A stretch of 11,326 nucleotides of DNA from Verrucomicrobiota bacterium. Its GTDB lineage: Bacteria > Verrucomicrobiota > Verrucomicrobiia > Limisphaerales > UBA1100. Made by a program: the position numbers and the translations under genes. The DNA lies in the NCBI GenBank assembly GCA_015660155.1, contig DQLO01000086.1:1-11326 (forward strand), given 5' to 3'. A model generated the notes under the pieces. That model did not search any database, had not been told where the DNA came from, and worked only from the letters and a program-made list of their open reading frames with translations. Shown here piece after piece: positions 6,266-11,326 of the stretch (the first letter of the stretch is position 1; each line of letters begins with the position of its first letter).

Positions 6266-8212
6266 ATGGATTTACAAGTAGCAGGCTTAGTTTCCGGGTT
6301 TGACTGGAAATCGATGGTGGACCAACTCTCCAGCGTGGAGCGGGCGCCCCAGCGCCGCATGCGCGTGGAGCAACGCAATATTGGCCGCAAAAACAGCGCC
6401 CTCACCACGCTCAAGAACGAGCTGGACGCGCTGAAAACCAATGCCAAAACGCTCAAAGATAACGACCTTTACGACAGCCGCTCGGTCACCTCCAACCAAA
6501 GCCACACCACCGCCACCGCCAAAGAGGGCACTTCCTCGGGCGATTACCGGTTCGAAATTTATCAGCTCGCCACCGCCGCCAAACAACTGGGCAACACCGA
6601 CGTGGGCGCCAGCGTCACCACCAGCGCCTCGCTCGATTCCAGCGGATTCGCCATCGCCGTCACCGAAGGCACCGTCACCGTGCAGGGTAAACAAATTACC
6701 GTGTCCACCAGCGACTCATTGGACACCACCCTCGCCGCCATCAAGACGGCCGTGGGCGGCAGCTTCGATTACTCGGTGGCCAGCGACAAAATAACTTTCA
6801 CCGATTCGAGCGCCGTAGTGCTGGGCAGCGCCACGGACACCAGCAACCTGCTGCAAGCCCTGCGCCTGAATGCCAACGGCACCAGCAGCATCACCAGTGG
6901 CGCCAATGTAGGCGGCATGAATCTTTCCAAAACTGTTGACGAGGCAAACTTTACCGACGGCGCGGGCAACGCCAGCGGCTCGTTCAAAATCAACGAAACC
7001 TCCATCACTTATTCCGCCACCGATAACATCACGGATATCCTCGACAACATCAACAACTCCGAAGCCGGCGTATATGCAAACTACGACACGGTGAACGATC
7101 GCTTCCTCATCACCAACAAAACCGAGGGCGATGTGGGCATCACACTCGAAGATGTGAGCGGAGATTTTTTGGCCAAGGCCCGCCTGCTCACGGCCAACAG
7201 TGGTAGCCTTTCGCGCGGAAACAATTTGCTCTACATGGTGAACGACAACGGCCCGCTCGAGAGCCGCAGCAACACCATCACCCAAAACAGCTCGGGCGTG
7301 CAGGGCCTCTCCGTCACCGCCACCCAAGCCAGCGGCGCCGCGCGGATCAGCAGTGTGGATACTTCCGGCGAAAGCGTAACCACCACTGAAAGCCACAACT
7401 ACTCCACCGGCGACGCGGTGACGATGTACAGCCCCGGCTCCTTACCCGGTGGCCTTTCCAGCAGCACCACGTATTACGTGAAAGTCACGGCCAACAACAG
7501 TTTCACCCTGCACCTCACCAAGGCCAATGCGGAGGCGGGCACGAGCGCGGTGGACCTCACCAGCGCCCAGGACGGCGATGTTTATTTTCTGGATAGCAAC
7601 CCCAAAAAAGCCACGATTACGGTGAAATCCGATACGGAGGTGGTCAAGACCGCCATCACCGGTTTGATTGCGCAACTCAACAAAGTGCAGTCGCTCATCT
7701 CCTCGCAAATTGCCAGCAGCACCGATGGGGAAGGCAAGATCACGCGGGGCGTGCTTGCCTCGGAAACCTTGCCGACAGAAATCGCGCGCGTGTTGCGCTC
7801 GAAAATTGCCGGCGATGTCAGCGGCATCACCAGCACCATCAAGCGCCTGGAATCGATCGGCTACACCTCCACCGGTTATACAAATGAAATTACGCTGGAC
7901 GACTCGGAGAAACTCGACAGCGTCCTGCGCGATAACCTCGGCCAAATCAAAAGTCTCTTTACCACCGAAACTTACGGCGTAGGAATCGCGCTTTACGATT
8001 ACCTGGACAACGTGCTGGATGACGATGGCGCGATGGCCACCACGCAGAAAAACATGACCGATCAGGTGAGTGACATCACCAAGCAAATCGCCGACCACGA
8101 ACGGGTGGTACAGTCCAACCGCGATCAGCTCATCCGCAGCTTCGTAGCGATGGAGCAATCACAGGCGAAAGTGAATCAACAAATGAGCTTCCTCGCCGCT
8201 CGCTTCAAATAA
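6266..8212 (+). CDS. fliD: Flagellar filament cap protein FliD (hook-associated protein 2) with an inserted domain
   Basis: FliD caps the growing filament outside the cell and helps flagellin fold and assemble. The N-terminus has the family pattern (GLVSGFDWKSMVDQL, then an ERAPQRR helix and SALTTLKNEL). About 237-297 matches the hook-IN type region (FKINETSITYSA, ITDILDNINNSEAGVYANYD). The C-terminal helices (about 565-648) end in the characteristic LIRSFVAMEQSQAKVNQQMS. Length is 648 aa, long for the family (often 450-550). The excess is explained by a segment at about 356-447 with STGDAVTMYSPGSLPGGL and STTYYVKVTANNSFTLHL, a pattern seen in phage tail and surface proteins, placed inside the usual FliD sequence. 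No Shine-Dalgarno is obvious. The protein is probably exported by the flagellar type III system (no Sec signal). A lipoprotein gene follows. Confidence 0.92.
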   Translation: MDLQVAGLVSGFDWKSMVDQLSSVERAPQRRMRVEQRNIGRKNSALTTLKNELDALKTNAKTLKDNDLYDSRSVTSNQSHTTATAKEGTSSGDYRFEIYQLATAAKQLGNTDVGASVTTSASLDSSGFAIAVTEGTVTVQGKQITVSTSDSLDTTLAAIKTAVGGSFDYSVASDKITFTDSSAVVLGSATDTSNLLQALRLNANGTSSITSGANVGGMNLSKTVDEANFTDGAGNASGSFKINETSITYSATDNITDILDNINNSEAGVYANYDTVNDRFLITNKTEGDVGITLEDVSGDFLAKARLLTANSGSLSRGNNLLYMVNDNGPLESRSNTITQNSSGVQGLSVTATQASGAARISSVDTSGESVTTTESHNYSTGDAVTMYSPGSLPGGLSSSTTYYVKVTANNSFTLHLTKANAEAGTSAVDLTSAQDGDVYFLDSNPKKATITVKSDTEVVKTAITGLIAQLNKVQSLISSQIASSTDGEGKITRGVLASETLPTEIARVLRSKIAGDVSGITSTIKRLESIGYTSTGYTNEITLDDSEKLDSVLRDNLGQIKSLFTTETYGVGIALYDYLDNVLDDDGAMATTQKNMTDQVSDITKQIADHERVVQSNRDQLIRSFVAMEQSQAKVNQQMSFLAARFK

Positions 8213-8228
8213 ATATAAATTTATCATT

Positions 8229-9062
8229 ATGAAAATACTTCGCATCTTAACCCTCACGGTCGCCGGCGGTTTGCTGGCGGGCTGCTCCATCCTCGAACGC
8301 ACGGACAACGGCGCCTACATGGGCCCCTTCCACGCACCCAATAACACGCACCTCGCGCCCGGCGGTTTGCCGGCCGATCTGTTGCGCGTGGCGGTGATGC
8401 CGCTGATGCCCGGCCGCGGCAACGCACCCGCCGAACGCGGGGTGTCCCTGCTGCAGGCGGTGCTCACCGAAGAGCTTTCGCGCGCGCGCTTGTTTGAGGT
8501 GATCACGGTGACGCCCCATCGCCTGCACGGCTTGTTTAATGAGCGGGCCATTTATGCCGACGCAGCGTTGCCCTTCGATTTCCTGCCCAAGCTGGCCAAG
8601 GAAACGGGCTGCCAAGCGGTGCTCTTTTGCGAGCTGACCACTTACCGCGCTTACCCGCCCATCGGCGTGGGCTGGAAGCTGCACCTCTTCAGCCTCGAGG
8701 ATGGCCAGCTGATTTGGGCCACCGATGAGGTGTTTGATGCTGGGCAAACGACGGTGAGTAACAGTCTGCGTCGGCACATCCGCGAGCGGCAATCTTCAAG
8801 TGTTTTGGCGGCCACGGAGCTGTTAGTCCTCAATTCGCCCCGTGAACTAGGGCGTTATTCGCTCGGAGCGATTCTTGAGCATTTATCTGAAAAAAATGCT
8901 AAAGAGATGCTGCTAACTGCCGATATTAAGGATAGTCAGAGGGTGTCCGGAAATCCTGAACCGGTGGAACCTCCCGAAGGGGAGCCCCAACCGGAAAGGC
9001 CAACGGTGCCAGAAGGGTCGGAAGACCCCGCGCCGCTGCCCCCGATTCCCGGCGACACCTGA
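8229..9062 (+). CDS. Outer-membrane-type lipoprotein, CsgG/FlgO-like fold
   Basis: This 277-aa protein has a lipoprotein signal peptide: MKILRILTLTVAGGLLAGC, with lipobox LAGC and lipidated Cys19. The residue after Cys is Ser, which does not signal inner-membrane retention in enteric bacteria. The core, about 52-175, has the order of strands and helices seen in CsgG, LpoB and FlgO-type proteins: LRVAVMPLMP, then LLQAVLTEELSRARLFEVITV, then KETGCQAVLFCELTTYR and a LEDGQLIWATDEVF strand pair. A Pro/Glu tail (about 240-277) is probably disordered. It sits between fliD and a FlgM-like gene, so a flagellar role is plausible, for example an outer-membrane ring or basal-body accessory such as FlgO/FlgP/FlgT. 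That is inference. Two hairpins follow its stop. Confidence 0.75.
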   Translation: MKILRILTLTVAGGLLAGCSILERTDNGAYMGPFHAPNNTHLAPGGLPADLLRVAVMPLMPGRGNAPAERGVSLLQAVLTEELSRARLFEVITVTPHRLHGLFNERAIYADAALPFDFLPKLAKETGCQAVLFCELTTYRAYPPIGVGWKLHLFSLEDGQLIWATDEVFDAGQTTVSNSLRRHIRERQSSSVLAATELLVLNSPRELGRYSLGAILEHLSEKNAKEMLLTADIKDSQRVSGNPEPVEPPEGEPQPERPTVPEGSEDPAPLPPIPGDT

Positions 9063-9070
9063 GTTGTACG

Positions 9071-9102
9071 TGCGAAAAGCCTTGTGTTTTTCGCAAAACA
9101 CA
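9071..9102 (+). repeat. Two overlapping, mutually exclusive hairpins
   Basis: Stem A pairs TGCGAAAA (9071-9078) with TTTTCGCA (9088-9095). Stem B pairs TGTGTTTT (9083-9090) with AAAACACA (9095-9102) around a TCGC loop. Both are perfect 8-bp stems, and they share bases 9088-9090 and 9095, so only one can form. No T-run follows either. They lie between the lipoprotein stop and the start of the FlgM-like gene at 9125. Confidence 0.55.
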
Positions 9103-9124
9103 CGATATTTAGGACGGTTGCTAT

Positions 9125-9427
9125 ATGAAAGAAGTTAGCCTCAATACGACGCGCCAAGCGCAAGGCCCGCAAAAAGCGGCCCAAGCGCAAGCGCAGCCGA
9201 CTGACGGCGTGGGCATGGTGGCCCCGACCGATTCGTTGGAGGCGAATATGACCCGTCGGCCCGATTTTTCCCGCGTGGAAGTGGATGCCGAGGCGCGGTT
9301 TGACCAAATCAAGGAACGCCTGCGCGAAGAGGTGGAAGCCGACCGCTACCCGCCCGCGCAAGCGATTGATCAATTTTCTAAGCTGCTCGCCACCGAGATT
9401 AAGATGGATCCCCCGCGCCGGAAATAA
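9125..9427 (+). CDS. flgM: Candidate anti-sigma-28 factor, FlgM-like
   Basis: This 100-aa protein has no signal peptide or membrane helix. FlgM binds FliA and blocks late genes until it is exported through the finished hook. Family members are about 90-100 aa, with a disordered N-terminal half and a helical sigma-binding C-terminal half. Here residues 1-45 are polar and Gln/Ala-rich (likely disordered), and residues 50-92 look helical: RVEVDAEARFDQIKERLREE, then VEADRYPPAQAIDQFSKLL. The order Arg/Val-Asp helix, then a Y, then an A-x(5-6)-LL helix resembles FlgM (DxxRVxxIxxAIxxGxY...IAxxLL), but the match is weak and divergent. Position among fliD, fliS and a FlgN-like gene, with fliA in the same cluster, supports the call. 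Alternative: an unrelated small flagellar protein. Confidence 0.5.
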   Translation: MKEVSLNTTRQAQGPQKAAQAQAQPTDGVGMVAPTDSLEANMTRRPDFSRVEVDAEARFDQIKERLREEVEADRYPPAQAIDQFSKLLATEIKMDPPRRK

Positions 9428-9440
9428 TCCGGAACCCTTC

Positions 9441-9454
9441 CCGAGTTTTCTCGG
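9441..9454 (+). repeat. Short hairpin before fliS
   Basis: CCGAG (9441-9445) and CTCGG (9450-9454) pair around TTTT. It abuts the GCACG/CGTGC palindrome, sharing base 9454. It may be a weak transcript end for the FlgM-like gene, but no T-run follows. Confidence 0.4.
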
Positions 9455-9467
9455 CACGAAACGTGCT
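9452..9467 (+). promoter_or_regulatory. Putative sigma-54 promoter / palindromic operator upstream of fliS
   Basis: CGGCACGAAACGTGCT has GG at 9453-9454 and GC at 9465-9466 separated by 10 bases, fitting TGGCACG-N4-TTGC with two mismatches. The inner 13 bases form a perfect palindrome, GCACG-AAA-CGTGC. The same element with one compensatory arm change occurs before flgF. If it is sigma-54-dependent, transcription would start near 9478, only 2 bases before the fliS ATG, which argues for caution; a dimeric repressor or activator site is the alternative. Confidence 0.45.
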
Positions 9468-9479
9468 ACGTAACGCCCG

Positions 9480-9986
9480 ATGAACAGCGCCAACAAGCTG
9501 AACGCGTATCGGGTGGCCGCGGTGAATACTTCCTCTGCGGAAAATCTCGTGGTGATGTTGTATGACGGTGCCATCCGTTTCCTTGGCATCGCCATCAAGG
9601 CCTTCGAGCGGGAAGATCCCTTGGACTTCAACTTCACCGTCCACGAAAACATCACGCGCACCCAAGCCATCATCCGCGAACTCAACCGCAGCCTCGATCC
9701 CGAGAAAGCCGGGGAACTGGGCGACCACCTCGTGAGCTTGTACGATTATTTCGATAACCGTCTGCAGGAAGCCAACGTGAAGAAAAACAAAGAGATCATT
9801 GTGGAAATCCGAACCCGCCTCACCGAGCTGCGCGATGCATGGAACGAATCACTCAATCAACTCAGCGAAGCACCCGCGCCCGCCGCAGCTCCCGCACCGG
9901 TGCCCGTCGCTCAACCTATCCCCGTTGCCGCATCCGCCCCTCCCCCCTCTTCGAGCGAATATACCGGGCTATCTTTAATGGGCTAA
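9480..9986 (+). CDS. fliS: Flagellin export chaperone FliS with Ala/Pro-rich tail
   Basis: FliS is a cytoplasmic chaperone that binds the C-terminus of flagellin, preventing early polymerisation and guiding export. The 168-aa product has the family signatures: NAYRVAAVNTSSAENLVVMLYDGAIRFL at 8-35, where the AY/tyrosine and LYDGAIRF elements are diagnostic; then NITRTQAIIRELNRSLD (57-73), LVSLYDYFDNRLQEAN (84-99) and ELRDAWN (116-122). FliS is usually about 125-140 aa; residues 130-168 are a Pro/Ala extension ending EYTGLSLMG, which looks disordered. No Shine-Dalgarno precedes the ATG. The FliT/FlgN-like gene begins 2 bases after its stop, so the two are coupled, as in the fliST order of enteric bacteria. 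Confidence 0.9.
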   Translation: MNSANKLNAYRVAAVNTSSAENLVVMLYDGAIRFLGIAIKAFEREDPLDFNFTVHENITRTQAIIRELNRSLDPEKAGELGDHLVSLYDYFDNRLQEANVKKNKEIIVEIRTRLTELRDAWNESLNQLSEAPAPAAAPAPVPVAQPIPVAASAPPPSSSEYTGLSLMG

Positions 9987-9988
9987 CG

Positions 9989-10339
9989 ATGAGCTTACCC
10001 GCCACCACTACTTTACTCCGCGAATGGCACCGGCTTGCCCGTGAAGAATCCATCGCCATCGCGCTGCAGGATTGGAATGAACTCAACCGAACCATCGATG
10101 CCAAGGCGCGCCTCCAGGAACTGCTCGAGGATTACCCCGGCGAAGCGTACACCACCGAGGATCGTGAACTCGTCAACACCCTCGTCGGCATCACCCAGCA
10201 ACATCAGCAACTTCTGGGAAATGAAATGGACTCCCTGCGCAAGCAAATTGCCGAGGAAGACAAGAGCCTCAGCAACGGCCGCAAAGTGGGTGCCGCCTAC
10301 GGCCACCGCACCGAGTCCTACTGGGGCACTTATAGCTGA
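9989..10339 (+). CDS. FliT/FlgN-type flagellar export chaperone (putative)
   Basis: The start at 9989 gives a 116-aa product, MSLPATTTLLREW and onward, and lies 2 bases after the fliS stop; an upstream in-frame ATG at 9839 lies inside fliS and is rejected. The protein is small, acidic and all-helical, without signal peptide or membrane segments. Helices LLREWHRLAREESIAIALQ (9-27) and TTEDRELVNTLVGITQQHQQ (59-78) continue into LLGNEMDSLRKQIAEE, a hairpin-like arrangement. The C-terminus (GRKVGAAYGHRTESYWGTYS) resembles the aY...S tail of FlgN proteins. FliT escorts FliD and FlgN escorts FlgK/FlgL; sequence alone does not choose between them. Position after fliS favours FliT; nearness of the FlgM-like gene favours FlgN. 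Confidence 0.65.
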   Translation: MSLPATTTLLREWHRLAREESIAIALQDWNELNRTIDAKARLQELLEDYPGEAYTTEDRELVNTLVGITQQHQQLLGNEMDSLRKQIAEEDKSLSNGRKVGAAYGHRTESYWGTYS

Positions 10340-10411
10340 CCGAAGCTGTGTTTTTACTCGGAAAATAGTGCCTTCCCCCAAACGTCCCCTTCATTTCACA
10401 GCCACTAAACC

Positions 10412-10451
10412 AGCCTGTTTTAGCCTGTTTTTTGCTGTTTTAGCCCTTTTT
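10412..10451 (+). repeat. Four 10-bp units with phased T-tracts
   Basis: The unit AGCCTGTTTT occurs at 10412-10421 and 10422-10431 exactly, then as TTGCTGTTTT (10432-10441) and AGCCCTTTTT (10442-10451). The T-tracts recur every 10 bases, close to one helical turn, which is known to produce intrinsic DNA curvature. It lies directly upstream of the putative sigma-54 site of flgF, inside the 158-base gap (10340-10497) that holds no gene. Confidence 0.6.
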
Positions 10452-10467
10452 ATGAAAAATCAAGTAA

Positions 10468-10483
10468 TGGCACATAATGTGCT
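10468..10483 (+). promoter_or_regulatory. Putative sigma-54 promoter / palindromic operator upstream of flgF
   Basis: TGGCACATAATGTGCT has GG at 10469-10470 and GC at 10481-10482 separated by 10 bases. It matches TGGCAC-N5-TTGC with one mismatch (T to G). The inner 13 bases form a palindrome, GCACA-TAA-TGTGC. Transcription would start near 10494, 4 bases before the flgF ATG, so the mRNA would be nearly leaderless; alternatively it is an operator. Confidence 0.5.
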
Positions 10484-10497
10484 GCGTGGGTGGCTGT

Positions 10498-11262
10498 ATG
10501 AATATCAGTTTGTATCAAGCCGCCAGCGCCTTGGAGGGCAACCTCCAGCGCCAGCACGCCATCGCGGAGAACCTCGCTTCTTCCAGTGTGCCCGGCTTTA
10601 AGCGGCATAATATGACCTTCAATGCCGTGGACGCTTCGATGTTCGACGAGAGCCTCAAGGCTGCCGACCAAACTCAAGTGCGTTGGATGATGCCGCGTTT
10701 CATCGTGTCCACGGATTTCCAACAGGGCACGCTGATGTCCACCGGCGATAACACCAACGTGGCGCTCGATGGCCCGGGCTTTTTTGGTATCACCGGGCCC
10801 AATGGCGAAACACTTTACACCCGCGACGGCAGCTTCCGCACCAATAACCTCGGGCAGCTCATCACCAAGGACGGCAACCTCCTCCAAGCCATTGGCGGCG
10901 GGCCGATCACGGTGGACACAAATTCCAAGTACCCCATCACCATTGCCAAAGACGGCACGGTGAGCCAGGGCGGCCCCTCGTTGGGTCGATTAAATGTAGT
11001 GAGTTTTGCCAAGGAAGATATGCCCAAGCTGCAACGCATCAATTCCGGCTACTTCACCTCGGGCGGCCTCACGCCGCTACCGGCGGATGAAAGCGAAACC
11101 ACGGTGGCCATGGGATTTCTTGAAGGCTCCAACACCACGCCTTCTCACGAGATGGGTCAGTTGATGACCACGCTCCGCCATTTTGAAGCCAACCAAAAGA
11201 TCATGAAAATCCAGGATCAACACATGGGTCGATTGATCCGCGAACTGACGGACAATAAATAG
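10498..11262 (+). CDS. flgF: Flagellar basal-body rod protein FlgF
   Basis: This 254-aa protein is a proximal rod subunit, exported by the flagellar type III system and assembled with FlgG. The N-terminus MNISLYQAASALEGNLQRQH leads into ENLASSSVPGFK (24-35), a variant of the rod/hook signature NNLANxxTxGFK. The mid domain shows GDNTNVALDGPGFFGI (83-98), LYTRDGSFRTNNLGQLITKDG (106-126) and the usual rod-protein beta fold. The C-terminus (LMTTLRHFEANQKIMKIQDQ) has the helix that bundles with the N-terminal helix. I chose 10498 because the family starts at this point; an in-frame ATG at 10477 falls inside the promoter-like element. FlgF is preferred over FlgG because a second family member starts directly downstream. 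Confidence 0.88.
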   Translation: MNISLYQAASALEGNLQRQHAIAENLASSSVPGFKRHNMTFNAVDASMFDESLKAADQTQVRWMMPRFIVSTDFQQGTLMSTGDNTNVALDGPGFFGITGPNGETLYTRDGSFRTNNLGQLITKDGNLLQAIGGGPITVDTNSKYPITIAKDGTVSQGGPSLGRLNVVSFAKEDMPKLQRINSGYFTSGGLTPLPADESETTVAMGFLEGSNTTPSHEMGQLMTTLRHFEANQKIMKIQDQHMGRLIRELTDNK

Positions 11263-11265
11263 GAG
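11261..11265 (+). promoter_or_regulatory. Shine-Dalgarno of flgG overlapping the flgF stop
   Basis: AGGAG begins within the flgF stop codon, 8 bases before the flgG ATG at 11274. It makes flgF-flgG co-translation likely. Confidence 0.7.
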
Positions 11266-11273
11266 ATAAAAAT

Positions 11274-11326
11274 ATGTTACGCGCACTCTACACCTCCGCC
11301 TCGGGCATGCAAGGCCAGCAAATGAA
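11274..11326 (+). CDS. flgG: Flagellar basal-body rod protein FlgG (3' truncated by window)
   Basis: Only the first 17 codons are in the window: MLRALYTSASGMQGQQM. This matches the start of FlgG, the distal rod protein, whose N-terminus typically reads M-[IL]-x-[AS]-L-[WY]-x-A-x-[ST]-G-[ML]-x-[AG]-Q-Q. It follows flgF by 11 bases, with AGGAG overlapping the flgF stop, giving the conserved flgF-flgG pair. The signature NNLAN motif lies beyond the window end, so the assignment rests on the N-terminus and position. Confidence 0.75.
   Translation, partial: MLRALYTSASGMQGQQM

Noticed and set aside
8211..8226. AT-rich inverted repeat (ATAAAT-ATAA-ATTTAT) between fliD and the lipoprotein gene
   Set aside because: Six A/T pairs are too weak to be a terminator and could arise by chance in an AT-rich spacer.
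9118..9122. TTGCT just before the FlgM-like gene as a -12 element
   Set aside because: There is no GG at the required 10-base spacing upstream.
9839..9988. Upstream in-frame ATG for the FliT/FlgN-like gene
   Set aside because: It would overlap 150 bases of fliS in another frame; the N-terminal peptide is Arg/Ser-rich shadow sequence, and the ATG at 9989 sits just after the fliS stop.
10340..10400. Terminator after the FliT/FlgN-like gene
   Set aside because: Only a 4-bp stem (CCGA/TCGG) can be drawn, with the T-run inside the loop and not after it.
10477..10497. ATG at 10477 as the flgF start, adding seven residues (MCCVGGC)
   Set aside because: It lies inside the promoter-like palindrome, and rod proteins of this family begin at the equivalent of 10498.

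Overview
This window is one dense, single-strand (+) stretch of a bacterial flagellar gene cluster. It carries no mobile element, RNA gene or CRISPR array that I can see. The organism cannot be named from sequence alone. A high-GC genome, a large Sel1-repeat/pseudo-protease protein with an embedded EF-hand loop, divergent flagellar chaperones, and short Ala/Pro-rich proteins beside the motor genes together suggest the PVC group, most likely Verrucomicrobiota (an inference at moderate confidence).

Layout: (1) 2-2962 is a Sel1-repeat protein whose C-terminal trypsin-like fold seems to have lost its catalytic serine; its 5' end is outside the window. Its stop overlaps (ATGA) a 97-aa two-helix membrane protein. 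(2) 3265-5755 is the regulator and motor block: the sigma-28 factor FliA, then the stator subunits MotA and MotB. (3) 5759-6193 is a 144-aa Ala/Pro-rich protein with a C-terminal cysteine cluster. (4) 6266-9427 holds FliD (filament cap), which has an extra domain inserted, a CsgG/FlgO-like lipoprotein, and a small protein that resembles the anti-sigma factor FlgM. (5) 9480-10339 holds the FliS chaperone and a FliT/FlgN-like chaperone. (6) 10498-end holds the rod proteins FlgF and the start of FlgG.

The regulatory picture is the most interesting part. Three intergenic gaps, before fliD, fliS and flgF, each carry a 15-mer of the form GGCA-N7-TGCT with GG and GC separated by exactly 10 bases, which is the -24/-12 geometry of sigma-54 promoters. 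Two of the three (before fliS and flgF) are also palindromes whose one differing pair of arm bases has changed in a compensatory way. The flgF site is preceded by four 10-bp units ending in T-tracts, which should bend the DNA. A sigma-28 factor, a candidate anti-sigma factor and apparent sigma-54 promoters in one locus suggest a layered flagellar hierarchy.

Working together, MotA/MotB power the motor, FlgF/FlgG build the rod, FliD caps the filament, and FliS and the FliT/FlgN-like protein escort export substrates. FliA and the FlgM candidate time late gene expression. The Sel1 protein, the small membrane protein, the Cys-tail protein and the lipoprotein are the unassigned members of the set and the best candidates for lineage-specific flagellar parts.
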